44,145 nt of DNA, taken from NCBI GenBank assembly GCA_038200385.1, contig JBBPYA010000080.1, positions 1 through 44,145 on the forward strand, read 5' to 3'. Of the stretch, positions 1 through 7,105 are shown piece after piece. Under the pieces are notes generated by a model, which saw only the letters and a list, made by a program, of their open reading frames with translations, made no database searches and was not told the DNA's origin. This DNA is from JBBPYA01 sp038200385. GTDB taxonomy: Bacteria > Actinomycetota > Actinomycetes > Mycobacteriales > Geodermatophilaceae. The position numbers were made by a program, and so were the translations under genes. Every line of letters starts with the position of its first letter. The first letter of the stretch is position 1.

Positions 1-285
1 TACTTCTTCTTCCTGGTCGAGGCGATGATCGATGCCGGCATCCTGCTCGGCCTGCCGCGCACGCTCGCCGCCGATCTGATCGTCCAGACCGCGCTCGGCG
101 CAGCCACCATGCTCCGGGACTCCGGCGAGCACCCGGTCCAGTTGCGGGAGGCGGTGACCTCGCCGGGCGGCACCACGATCTCGGCGATCCGCGAGTTGGA
201 GCGGCACGGTGTACGGGCCGCCCTGATCGACGCGATCGAGGCGGCCCGGGACCGCTCGCGGGAGCTGGGTCGCGAACAGTCATAA
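1..285 (+). CDS. proC: Pyrroline-5-carboxylate reductase, C-terminal part (5' end outside window)
   Basis: The reading frame is open from base 1 and ends at the TAA at 283-285. It shows the ProC C-terminal helical dimerisation domain: a run of Phe followed by LVEAMIDAG, then GLPR, the QT..GAA.ML region, and the family signature VTSPGGTT near residues 53-60. ProC makes L-proline from pyrroline-5-carboxylate with NAD(P)H in the cytoplasm. In M. tuberculosis proC (Rv0500) precedes the same HTH, bS22 and SDR genes, so position supports the call. Only about 94 codons are visible, so the Rossmann domain and start cannot be checked. Confidence 0.93.
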   Translation, partial: YFFFLVEAMIDAGILLGLPRTLAADLIVQTALGAATMLRDSGEHPVQLREAVTSPGGTTISAIRELERHGVRAALIDAIEAARDRSRELGREQS

Positions 286-428
286 CTGAGAGCAGCTGAA
301 CTATTACATAAAGTTTGCTATCGCTGCGTCACTCGCGTACCGCTACGCTTCGCCAAGCACGTGCGTGTCGAGAGTCCGTCGGCGGGGAAGCCTGACGGCG
401 CGAGACGTGCCGAAGGTTCGGTGACTGA

Positions 429-707
429 ATGGCGCCCACAGGTTCGCAGCGACCAGCCGCGGACGGAGGGCCGCCCGCTGCGGGCTCGTCCCGCGGTGCC
501 GCGGCCCCCCGCCCGGACAACTCGCTGTCCGCGGTCTCCTTCCTCACCGTCGCCGAGGTCGCCGCGCTGATGCGGGTGTCCAAGATGACGGTCTACCGGC
601 TGGTCCACTCGGGGGAGCTCGCCGCGGTCCGCGTCGGCCGCTCGTTCCGGGTCCCGGAGAGGGCCGTGCATGACTACCTCAGGGACGCCTACACCGACAC
701 CGCCTGA
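429..707 (+). CDS. Excisionase/MerR-type helix-turn-helix DNA-binding protein
   Basis: This 92-aa protein has a disordered Ala/Pro/Arg-rich N-terminus (about 1-33) followed by one HTH_17-type domain. Its core LTVAEVAALMRVSKMTVYRL, the VRVGRSFRVPE wing and a final AVHDYL helix are close to what I recall of Rv0500A of M. tuberculosis, which also lies between proC and bS22. It probably acts as a small transcription regulator; the target is unknown. The ATG at 429 gives the family's usual length, but the first 30 residues are poorly conserved, so the exact start is uncertain. The 143-bp gap upstream holds an AT-rich patch (about 298-322) that could contain its promoter. Confidence 0.85.
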   Translation: MAPTGSQRPAADGGPPAAGSSRGAAAPRPDNSLSAVSFLTVAEVAALMRVSKMTVYRLVHSGELAAVRVGRSFRVPERAVHDYLRDAYTDTA

Positions 708-817
708 GCATCCCGACGCAGGTAGGCTCATCGCCAGACCGCGCCGTCCGGCGCGTCCGTGCGGCCCGTCCGGGTGGGCACGGGATCACGAGTCGTGTCG
801 GCAAGGGACGTAATCGC

Positions 818-916
818 ATGGGTTCGGTCATCAAGAAGCGGCGCAAGCGGATGGCGAAGAAGAAGCACCGCAAACTGCTGAAGAAGACCCGCGTCCAACG
901 TCGTAACAAGAAGTAG
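818..916 (+). CDS. Small ribosomal subunit protein bS22 (AURKAIP1/COX24-like), 32 aa
   Basis: This tiny ORF starts at ATG 818 and stops at TAG 914-916. The product is 32 residues, more than half Lys or Arg, beginning MGSVIKKRRKRM and continuing with KKKHRKLLKKTRVQRR. This is the actinobacterial bS22 protein, an rRNA-binding small-subunit protein described in mycobacterial ribosomes (Rv0500B). The gene order HTH - bS22 - SDR is the one seen in mycobacteria. A -10-like TAGGCT at 723-728 would give a leader of about 85 nt. It is too short for ordinary ORF cut-offs and easily missed. Confidence 0.93.
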   Translation: MGSVIKKRRKRMAKKKHRKLLKKTRVQRRNKK

Positions 917-984
917 TCCGCCGGGGAGGGCCCCGCCCACGCCGGCGAGGGCCGGCCCCGAACCAGCGAGTCGCCGGAGGCGCG

Positions 985-2040
985 ATGCCACCGCAGGTGG
1001 TCATGGTCACCGGCGTCAGCCGCTACCTCGGCGCGCTGGTGGCCCGCACGCTCGCCGACGATCCTCGGATCGACCGGGTGATCGGCGTGGATGCGCTGCC
1101 GCCCCGCCCGGAGCTGCACGGCAGCCTCGGCGGCACGGAGTTCGTGCGGGCCGACATCCGCAACCCGCTGATCGGCAAGGTGATCAGTTCCGCGGGGGTC
1201 GACACGGTCGTCCACATGAACATCCGAGCGGCCCCCCAGGAATCCGGTGGCCGCACCGCGATGAAGGAAATGAACGTCATCGGCAGCATGCAGTTGCTCG
1301 CGGCCTGCCAAAAGGCTGACAGCGTGCGGCGGCTCGTGGTCAAGTCCACGACCGCGGTCTACGGCAGCAGCCCGCGGGACCCGGCGTTGTTCACCGAGGA
1401 CATGGAACCCCGCGCCGTGCCGGGCTCCGGCTACGCCAAGGACACGATGGAGATCGAGGGCTACATCCGGGGGTTCGGCCGCCGCCGCCCGGATGTCGAC
1501 GTCACGGTCCTGCGCTTCACGAACTTCATCGGCGCCCACGTCGACTCGGTGCTCACCGAGTACTTCGCGCTGCCGGTCGTCCCCACCGCGCTCGGCTTCG
1601 ACCCTCGCCTGCAGCTGCTACACGAGGACGACGCGCTGGCCGTCCTGGTGCGCGCGACCCTGCACGAGCTGCCGGGGGTCTTCAACGTGGCTGCCGACGG
1701 CGTGCTGCTGCTGTCCCAGGCGATCCGGCGGGCCGGGCGGATCGGACTGCCCATCCCGTCGGCGGCCGCCGCCATGGCCGACCAGATAGTCCGCCGGACC
1801 AGGATGCTCGACTACACCCCGGAGCAGCGCCGGTTCCTCGTCCACGGCCGGGTCGTCGACACCACCCGGCTGCGCGAGGAGTTCGGCTATCAGCCGCGCT
1901 ACTCCACCCGGGAGGCCTTCGACGACTTCGTCCGCGGCCGAGGACTGGAACCGGTTCTCGACCCGGTCCGGCTGCAGCGGGCCGAGCGGCGCGTCCTGGG
2001 GCTGCTTGCCTCGCGGCAGCCGGGCGGCGTCGGTGTCTGA
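985..2040 (+). CDS. NAD-dependent epimerase/dehydratase (extended SDR family)
   Basis: This 351-aa extended short-chain dehydrogenase starts with a Rossmann strand and TG-V-S-R-Y-L-G at residues 9-16, in which the usual middle glycine is replaced. DIRNP near 58-61 and STTAVYG near 121-127 are the expected SDR elements. The active-site Tyr150 is followed by AKD, so the canonical Tyr-x3-Lys is not met (Lys is at +2). The same AKD arrangement is, as I recall, normal in the mycobacterial relative annotated galE2 (Rv0501). The substrate is unknown. The downstream acyltransferase reading frame overlaps its 3' end, so the two are probably co-transcribed. Confidence 0.85.
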   Translation: MPPQVVMVTGVSRYLGALVARTLADDPRIDRVIGVDALPPRPELHGSLGGTEFVRADIRNPLIGKVISSAGVDTVVHMNIRAAPQESGGRTAMKEMNVIGSMQLLAACQKADSVRRLVVKSTTAVYGSSPRDPALFTEDMEPRAVPGSGYAKDTMEIEGYIRGFGRRRPDVDVTVLRFTNFIGAHVDSVLTEYFALPVVPTALGFDPRLQLLHEDDALAVLVRATLHELPGVFNVAADGVLLLSQAIRRAGRIGLPIPSAAAAMADQIVRRTRMLDYTPEQRRFLVHGRVVDTTRLREEFGYQPRYSTREAFDDFVRGRGLEPVLDPVRLQRAERRVLGLLASRQPGGVGV

Positions 2041-3019
2041 CGCGACCGTGATCCCGATGCGGGGACGCCGCAGGCCCGGGCCCGCCACCTCCGCCCCGTC
2101 CGGGACGACCGGGCTGCCAGAGCCGACCGGGACGGCCGGACCGGTCGCGGTCGACAGCCCGCCCGCGGGCCGCGAAGCCCCGGCGTGGGAGCAGCGGTTG
2201 GCCGGCGGGCTGGCGTTCCTGCGACGGCGGCTCACCGGCGACTACGACGTCGACGAGTTCGGGTACGACCCGGACCTGACCGACCACCTCCTGCTGCCGC
2301 CGCTGCGACCGCTGTACGAGCGCTGGTTCCGGGTGGAGACCTTGGGGCTGCACAACGTGCCCAGCAGCGGGGGAGCCCTCGTCGTGGCCAACCACAGCGG
2401 CACGCTGCCCCTGGACGCGATCATGACCTCCATCGCCCTGCGAGACCATCATCCGGCGCACCGCGCGTTGCGGATGCTGGGCGCCGATCTGATCTTCACG
2501 ATGCCGGTGGTCGGCTCGATCGCCCGCAAGGCCGGGCACACGCTGGCCTGCAACCCCGACGCCGAGCGGCTGCTGAGCGCCGGGGAGATCGCCGGCGTCT
2601 GGCCGGAGGGGTTCAAGGGCATCGGCAAGCCCTTCGCCGAGCGGTACAAGCTGCAGCGTTTCGGTCGCGGCGGTTTCGTCTCGGCCGCGCTGCGCACGGG
2701 TGTACCGATCATCCCGGTCTCGATCGTGGGCGCCGAGGAGATCTACCCCATGGTGGGCAACCTGCGGACCCTGGCCCGCGCGCTCGGTCTGCCCTACGTG
2801 CCGGTCACTCCGACGTTCCCGCTGCTCGGCCCGCTGGGACTGGTCCCGCTGCCGAGCAAGTGGCTGATCGACTTCGGCGAGCCGATCCAGACCGCGTCGT
2901 TCGGCTCGGCGGCGGCGGACGACCCGATGCTCGTGTTCAACCTGACCGACCAGGTGCGCGAGACGATCCAGCAGACGCTGTTCTCGCTGCTCGCGCAACG
3001 CCGCTCGGTCTGGTCCTGA
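2033..3019 (+). CDS. PlsC-type lysophospholipid/glycerophosphate acyltransferase
   Basis: This protein of about 328 aa has a disordered Pro/Gly-rich N-terminus (1-50) and an acyltransferase domain (about 90-320). The catalytic block is NHSGTLPLD with His121 and Asp128, so the spacing is H-x6-D rather than the textbook H-x4-D. The WPEGFKGIGK block (about 190-199) matches motif III (xPEGT-like), and IPVSIVGAEE is the later strand. Such proteins acylate glycerol-phosphate or lysolipids at the membrane. The start is chosen as GTG 2033, overlapping the SDR stop; TTG 2006 and GTG 2048 are possible. The gene order corresponds to Rv0501-Rv0502. Confidence 0.85.
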   Translation: MSDATVIPMRGRRRPGPATSAPSGTTGLPEPTGTAGPVAVDSPPAGREAPAWEQRLAGGLAFLRRRLTGDYDVDEFGYDPDLTDHLLLPPLRPLYERWFRVETLGLHNVPSSGGALVVANHSGTLPLDAIMTSIALRDHHPAHRALRMLGADLIFTMPVVGSIARKAGHTLACNPDAERLLSAGEIAGVWPEGFKGIGKPFAERYKLQRFGRGGFVSAALRTGVPIIPVSIVGAEEIYPMVGNLRTLARALGLPYVPVTPTFPLLGPLGLVPLPSKWLIDFGEPIQTASFGSAAADDPMLVFNLTDQVRETIQQTLFSLLAQRRSVWS

Positions 3020-3042
3020 CCGGCCCGGACACCGGGCTCAGG
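3015..3042. terminator. Hairpin terminator between convergent acyltransferase and HAD genes
   Basis: An inner stem GCCCGG (3023-3028) pairs with CCGGGC (3032-3037) around a 3-nt loop. An outer stem CCTGA (3015-3019) pairs with TCAGG (3038-3042). The outer stem contains both stop codons: TGA 3017-3019 of the + gene and TCA 3038-3040 of the - gene. There is no U-tract. A bidirectional intrinsic terminator is inferred. Confidence 0.55.
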
Positions 3043-3925
3043 CGCGTAACCGGCGGCGCAACGCGATCCCCCCGGCCACTCCGCCCGCGAGCGCGCCCGC
3101 GGCCAACGTCGTCGGCACCCCGATCCGGGCCGCCTTGCGTCCGGTCCGGAAGTCCCTGATCACCCAGCCCTGCTGGCGGGCGACCAGCCTGAGGTCGTCG
3201 TCGGGGTTGATGGCCACCGGCGTACCGACGAGGGACAGCATCGGCAGGTCGTTGATCGAATCGCTGTACGCCGAGCACCGGGGCAGCGCCAGGCCCTCCC
3301 GCACGGCGAGTGCCTTGACCGCCTCGGCCTTGGCCTCACCGTGCATCATCTCCCCGACGAGCCGTCCGGTGTAGCGCCCGTCGACGACCTCGGCGACGGT
3401 GCCGAGGGCTCCGGTCAGCCCCAACCGAGTGGCGATGACCCGGGCCAGCTCGACCGGGGTGGCAGTGACCAGCCAGACCCGCTGGCCCGCGTCCAGGTGC
3501 TGCTGGGCAAGAGCCCGGGTCCCGGTCCAGATCCGCTCGGCCATCTCCTCGTCGTAGATCTCCTCTCCCAGATCCACGATCTCGGCGACGCTGATCCCCC
3601 GGGCGAAGCTGAGGGCGTTGTCCCGGGCGGCCTGCAGGTCGGCCGCGGTTTCGGTCCCGCGGATCCGGAACCGGATCTGCTGCCACGCGAAGCTGGCCAG
3701 GTCCCGGTTGGTGAAGAACCTCCGCGCGGCGAGTCCCTTGGCGAAGTGGAACATCGACGCGCCCATCATCATCGTGTTGTCCACGTCGAAGAAGGCCGCT
3801 GCCAGCGGGTCGATCGAGGCGCCCGTCGGCGGCTGCCCGGCCTGGGCCTGCGCGGCGGCCGCGGACGCCGCCCCGGCCACTCGTGCCCGGCGATGTTCCT
3901 CGGCCACGCTCGGCCGCCACGGCAT
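3038..3925 (-). CDS. HAD-IB family phosphatase (SerB1/CicA-like)
   Basis: This 295-aa protein has an Ala-rich leader (about 10-35) and a HAD hydrolase core. Motif I is FFDVDNT (Asp47 nucleophile, Asp49 acid/base), motif II lies in WLVTATP, and the metal motif is DSINDLPML. The HAD-IB subfamily includes phosphoserine phosphatase-like enzymes; Rv0505c (serB1) occupies a matching position in M. tuberculosis. The substrate is not determinable here. The C-terminus ends in a Gly/Ala-rich hydrophobic segment and RRRLRA, possibly a membrane tail. ATG 3925 was chosen because the motif-bearing region and family N-terminus begin there; further upstream the frame runs into methyltransferase remnants. Confidence 0.85.
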   Translation of the reverse strand: MPWRPSVAEEHRRARVAGAASAAAAQAQAGQPPTGASIDPLAAAFFDVDNTMMMGASMFHFAKGLAARRFFTNRDLASFAWQQIRFRIRGTETAADLQAARDNALSFARGISVAEIVDLGEEIYDEEMAERIWTGTRALAQQHLDAGQRVWLVTATPVELARVIATRLGLTGALGTVAEVVDGRYTGRLVGEMMHGEAKAEAVKALAVREGLALPRCSAYSDSINDLPMLSLVGTPVAINPDDDLRLVARQQGWVIRDFRTGRKAARIGVPTTLAAGALAGGVAGGIALRRRLRA

Positions 3926-4013
3926 GCGCACTGCTCGGTGTCCTCCGCGGGTACGGGCGCTTCGGCTGGCCTGCCGGCATCCAGGGTAATCAGCCGGAAG
4001 CGCCCCCCGCCGA

Positions 4014-4485
4014 TCAGGCCGTTGCCTCCAGCACGATGTTGAACGGCGTCTCGGCGATCGACGGACGTTGGCGGATCCGCCCGAGCAGATGACCTCGCGC
4101 AGTCGGGCCTCGCCGACCTGCGCGCCCAGTGCCGCTCCGACGTCCTGCGACAACGAGTTCGGTTGCACAGCATCGTGGAGAACGCGTAGTACACCGCCCC
4201 GACGGGATTGAGCTTGTCGGCCAACCGGTCACCGGCATTGGGCTCCACCACGAGCATCGAGCGCGGTCGCCGACACCCTGCTCGGCAGCCTGCTTTCGAG
4301 CGGCGTCCAGCGAGCCCGGGTGCGGATCGATGCCCACCACCGCGCAGTTCGGGTACGCCGCGGCCAGTAGGAGCGTGGAGGTGGCCAGGCCCAGCTGGAA
4401 GCTGCCGGATAACGCAGGCCGGGCTGGTCTCGTCGGTCAGCGGTATCGCGTGCTCCGCGGGCAAGGAGAACCTGTCCTCGTCCAT
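4014..4485 (-). pseudogene. Decayed class I SAM-dependent methyltransferase
   Basis: Methyltransferase-like fragments appear in different minus-strand frames in the right order. MDEDRFSLPAEHAI starts at ATG 4485 behind a strong GGAGGGGG site. SFQLGLATSTLLLAAAYPN and VVGIDPHPGSLDAARKQA follow a frame shift. MLVVEPNAGDRLADKLNPVG and YYAFSTMLC follow another, then SLSQDVGAALGAQVGEARL, then AETPFNIVLEATA to the stop at 4014. These are the motif I/post-I, late Rossmann and C-terminal pieces of one methyltransferase. At least four shifts are needed, and the N-terminal half plus the segment between DRARC and MLVVEP is missing, so internal deletion as well as frameshifting has occurred. Confidence 0.8.
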
Positions 4486-4503
4486 CTCGTCCCCCTCCCT
4501 CGT

Positions 4504-4519
4504 GGTCGGTCGACCGACC
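4504..4519. promoter_or_regulatory. 16-bp perfect palindrome, probable TetR-type operator
   Basis: GGTCGGTCGACCGACC is a perfect 16-bp palindrome. It lies 19 bp upstream of the start codon of the decayed methyltransferase gene and about 80 bp before the TetR remnant. GACC/GGTC-rich palindromes between divergent genes are typical TetR/AcrR operators. No intact TetR gene is in the window, so it may be an orphan site. Binding is inferred. Confidence 0.5.
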
Positions 4520-4555
4520 GGAGTCATGGGCGGACAGGTGGCGCCGCCCGTCGGG

Positions 4556-4571
4556 CTGTCAAGCGTGACAG
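4556..4571. repeat. Short inverted repeat upstream of the TetR remnant
   Basis: CTGTCA (4556-4561) and TGACAG (4566-4571) are separated by 4 nt. The repeat lies between the palindrome at 4504 and the TetR fragment. It could be a second operator or a small hairpin. Confidence 0.3.
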
Positions 4572-4596
4572 GACCGGGTATTGACGGATCGCTTGC

Positions 4597-4968
4597 CGTC
4601 CGGAATCCTCGGTCGCCTACCTCGAGGACGACCTGGAGTCCGGCTACGCGCGGGTCCTGCAGGAGATGATCGCGGCCGGCTGGTCCGAGCCGGCGGTCGG
4701 TTCGGCCGTCCGGTCCCTGCTGGTCGGCTGGTACGAAGTGATCGCCGAGGCCATCCAGCGCGCCGCGCCGGCGGTCGGCTCGTTCGGTCCGTTCACCACG
4801 CGGGAACTGGCGACCCTGGTCGGCAACGCCTTCCTCGGCGCCGAGGCGCTGCTACTGCTGGGGTTCGACCGACGGACGCTGCCGATACGCTCCTCGCTGC
4901 GCCGGGTCGGACAGCTGATCCGGGACTGGGAGGAGCCCTCGGGCCTGCGGGAGGAACGGTCGGGATGA
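4597..4968 (+). pseudogene. TetR/AcrR family regulator, 5'-truncated (ligand-binding domain only)
   Basis: The frame opens after a TGA at about 4579-4581 and reads SSVAYLEDDLESGYARVLQEM, then AAGWSEPAVGSAVRSLLVGW, then GPFTTRELATLVGNAFLGAEALLLLG to the TGA at 4966-4968. This is the C-terminal domain of a TetR repressor. The N-terminal helix-turn-helix is absent and no plausible start codon restores it; the first ATG, at 4666, would give only 100 aa. The stop overlaps the next start (ATGA at 4965-4968), as expected when the intact gene was the first of an operon with the hydrolase-glycosyltransferase gene. I read it as a deletion remnant unable to bind DNA. Confidence 0.7.
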
Positions 4969-7085
4969 GGGCCTGCGAGCCGGTACTCGAAGGCGTCGTC
5001 GAGCGCGACGGTGTCAGCCTGTACTACGAGGTCTATGGCGCGGCGGCCTACGGCGGCGCAGCGCCGACGATCATCGCCCTGCCCACCTGGTCGGTGCTGT
5101 CCTCCCGGTTCTGGAAGGCCCAGCTCCCCTACCTGGCCCGGCACTACCGCGTGGTCACCTTCGACGGTCGCGGCACCGGGCGATCCGACCGGCCGGACGG
5201 GCCGGCGCGCTACACCCACACGCAGTTCGCGGCCGACACACTCGCGGTGCTGGATGCCACCGGGACCGATGAGGCGGTCCTGCTCGCGTTCTCCTGCGGC
5301 GCGCTGTGGGCGATCCAGCTGGCCGCGGACGAGCCCGACCGGGTGCTCGGCCTGTTCGCGATCGCCCCGGCCGTCCCGCTGGCACCCGGGCTGCCCGAGC
5401 GCAAGGTCTACGACTTCGAGGGCGAGTACGTCGAGACCGCCGGCTGGGCGAAGTACAACGCGGCGTACTGGCAGCGGGACTACGCGGACTTCCTCGAGTT
5501 CTTCTTCGGCCGGCTGTTCACCGAGGCGCACTCGACGAAGCAGATCGAGGACGCGGTCGGTTGGGGACTGGAGACCGGGCCGGAGGTCCTCACCGCCGCC
5601 ACCCGCGGCCTGGATGCCTGCGGGCGGGAGAGCTTCACCGTGGTGTGTGGGCGGGTGCGTTGCCCCGTCCAGGTCGTGCACGGCGACGAGGACGCGATCC
5701 GGGCGCACGCGGCCGGCGCCGCCCTCGCCGAGCGCACCCGCGGCGGCCTGGTCACCGTGCACGGCGGCGGGCACGGCACCCAGAACCGGGACCCGGTGCC
5801 GATCAACCGACTGGTCCGGCAGTTCGTCGATTCCGCCGTGCCGCCTTCGCCGCGCAGCTGGACCTGGACCCGGGCGCTGCGCCGGCCCAAGCGGGCGCTG
5901 TACGTGTCCTCGCCGATCGGGTTGGGGCACGCCCAGCGCGACATCGCGATCGCCGAGGAGTTACGCAAGCTGCATCCCGACCTGCAGATCGACTGGCTCG
6001 CGCAGCATCCGGTGACCACCGTGCTGGCCGCCCGCGGCGAGCGGATCCATCCGGCCTCGGCGCACCTGGCCAGTGAGTCCGCCGCCGTAGAGAGCGAGGC
6101 GCACGAGCACGAGCTGCACGCCTTCCAGGCAATCCGTCGTATGGACGACACCCTCGTGAACAACTTCATGGTCTTCGCCGACCTCGTCGCCGAGGAGCCC
6201 TACGACGTCTGGATCGGCGACGAGGCCTGGGACATCGACTACTTCCTGCACGAGAACCCGGAATTGAAGAATGCCGCCTTCGCGTGGATGACCGATTTCG
6301 TGGGGTGGCTCCCGATGCCCGCCGGCGGGGCCGCCGAGGCCCGGCTGACCGCCGACTACAACGCGGAGATGATCGAGCAGCGGGCCCGCTTCCGCCGGGT
6401 CCGCGACCGGTCGATCTTCGTCGGTGACCCGGACGACATCGTCCCGGACGACTTCGGGCCGGACCTGCCCTCGATCCGGAGCTGGACCGAGCAGAACTTC
6501 GACTTTGCCGGCTACGTGACCGGCTTCGATCCGGCCGCGTACGCCGACCGGTCCGCGCTGCGGGCCGAGCTCGGGTACCGACCCGACGAGCGGGTCTGCC
6601 TGGTCACCGTCGGCGGCTCAGCGGTCGGCGCCTCGCTGCTGCACCGCGTGATCGCCGCCCACCCGCTGGCCGCCCGCCAGGTGCCCGGGCTGCGGACGGT
6701 CGTTGTGGCCGGTCCGCGGATCGACGTCTCGAGGCTGCCGTCGGTACCCGGTGTCGAGCTTCGCGGCTTCGTTCCGGACCTGTACCGGCAGCTGGCCGCC
6801 TGCGACCTGGCCGTCGTCCAGGGCGGGCTGACGACGTGCATGGAGCTGACCGCGAACCGCAGACCGTTCCTGTACTTCCCGCTGGCCAACCACTTCGAGC
6901 AGACGTTCCACGTCCCGCACCGCCTGGACCGCCACCGTGCCGGGCACCGGATGGACTACCGCACGGCTGATCCCGGGATCCTCGCCGCCGCCATGGTCGC
7001 CGAGCTGACCCGGCCGGTGGACTACCTCCCGGTCGGCGCCGACGGTGCGGCGCGGGTCGCCGCGCTGCTCGCCGACCTCTGGTGA
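4965..7085 (+). CDS. Alpha/beta-hydrolase - GT-B glycosyltransferase fusion protein
   Basis: This 706-aa protein has two domains. Residues 1-290 form an alpha/beta hydrolase: DGRGTGRSDRP at 68-78, a nucleophile elbow LLAFSCGA with Ser110 (A-F-S-C-G, so the first Gly of GxSxG is Ala), an acid candidate in HGDED (about 240-243) and His270 in GGGHG. Residues 310-706 resemble MurG/UDP-glycosyltransferases: SPIGLGHAQRDIAIAEEL at about 316-333 is the N-terminal glycine loop, and VVQGGLTTCMEL with FPLANHFEQ is the C-terminal donor-binding region. The two parts share one uninterrupted frame. ATG 4965 overlaps the TetR remnant stop. Substrates are unknown; a joined (de)acylation and glycosyl transfer is speculation. 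Confidence 0.8.
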   Translation: MRACEPVLEGVVERDGVSLYYEVYGAAAYGGAAPTIIALPTWSVLSSRFWKAQLPYLARHYRVVTFDGRGTGRSDRPDGPARYTHTQFAADTLAVLDATGTDEAVLLAFSCGALWAIQLAADEPDRVLGLFAIAPAVPLAPGLPERKVYDFEGEYVETAGWAKYNAAYWQRDYADFLEFFFGRLFTEAHSTKQIEDAVGWGLETGPEVLTAATRGLDACGRESFTVVCGRVRCPVQVVHGDEDAIRAHAAGAALAERTRGGLVTVHGGGHGTQNRDPVPINRLVRQFVDSAVPPSPRSWTWTRALRRPKRALYVSSPIGLGHAQRDIAIAEELRKLHPDLQIDWLAQHPVTTVLAARGERIHPASAHLASESAAVESEAHEHELHAFQAIRRMDDTLVNNFMVFADLVAEEPYDVWIGDEAWDIDYFLHENPELKNAAFAWMTDFVGWLPMPAGGAAEARLTADYNAEMIEQRARFRRVRDRSIFVGDPDDIVPDDFGPDLPSIRSWTEQNFDFAGYVTGFDPAAYADRSALRAELGYRPDERVCLVTVGGSAVGASLLHRVIAAHPLAARQVPGLRTVVVAGPRIDVSRLPSVPGVELRGFVPDLYRQLAACDLAVVQGGLTTCMELTANRRPFLYFPLANHFEQTFHVPHRLDRHRAGHRMDYRTADPGILAAAMVAELTRPVDYLPVGADGAARVAALLADLW

Positions 7086-7086
7086 C

Positions 7087-7101
7087 CCGGTCGCCGACCG
7101 G
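7087..7101. terminator. Hairpin between convergent fusion gene and rsbN-like gene
   Basis: CCGGTC (7087-7092) pairs with GACCGG (7096-7101) around a 3-nt loop, just after the fusion-gene stop (7083-7085) and before the opposite stop (7106-7108). It probably serves both convergent genes. Confidence 0.5.
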
Positions 7102-7105
7102 CTGC

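Noticed and set aside
4581..4964. In-frame extension of the fusion protein upstream of ATG 4965
   Set aside because: The extra residues are low-complexity Arg/Gly and are the shadow frame of the TetR fragment; the hydrolase domain begins at ATG 4965.
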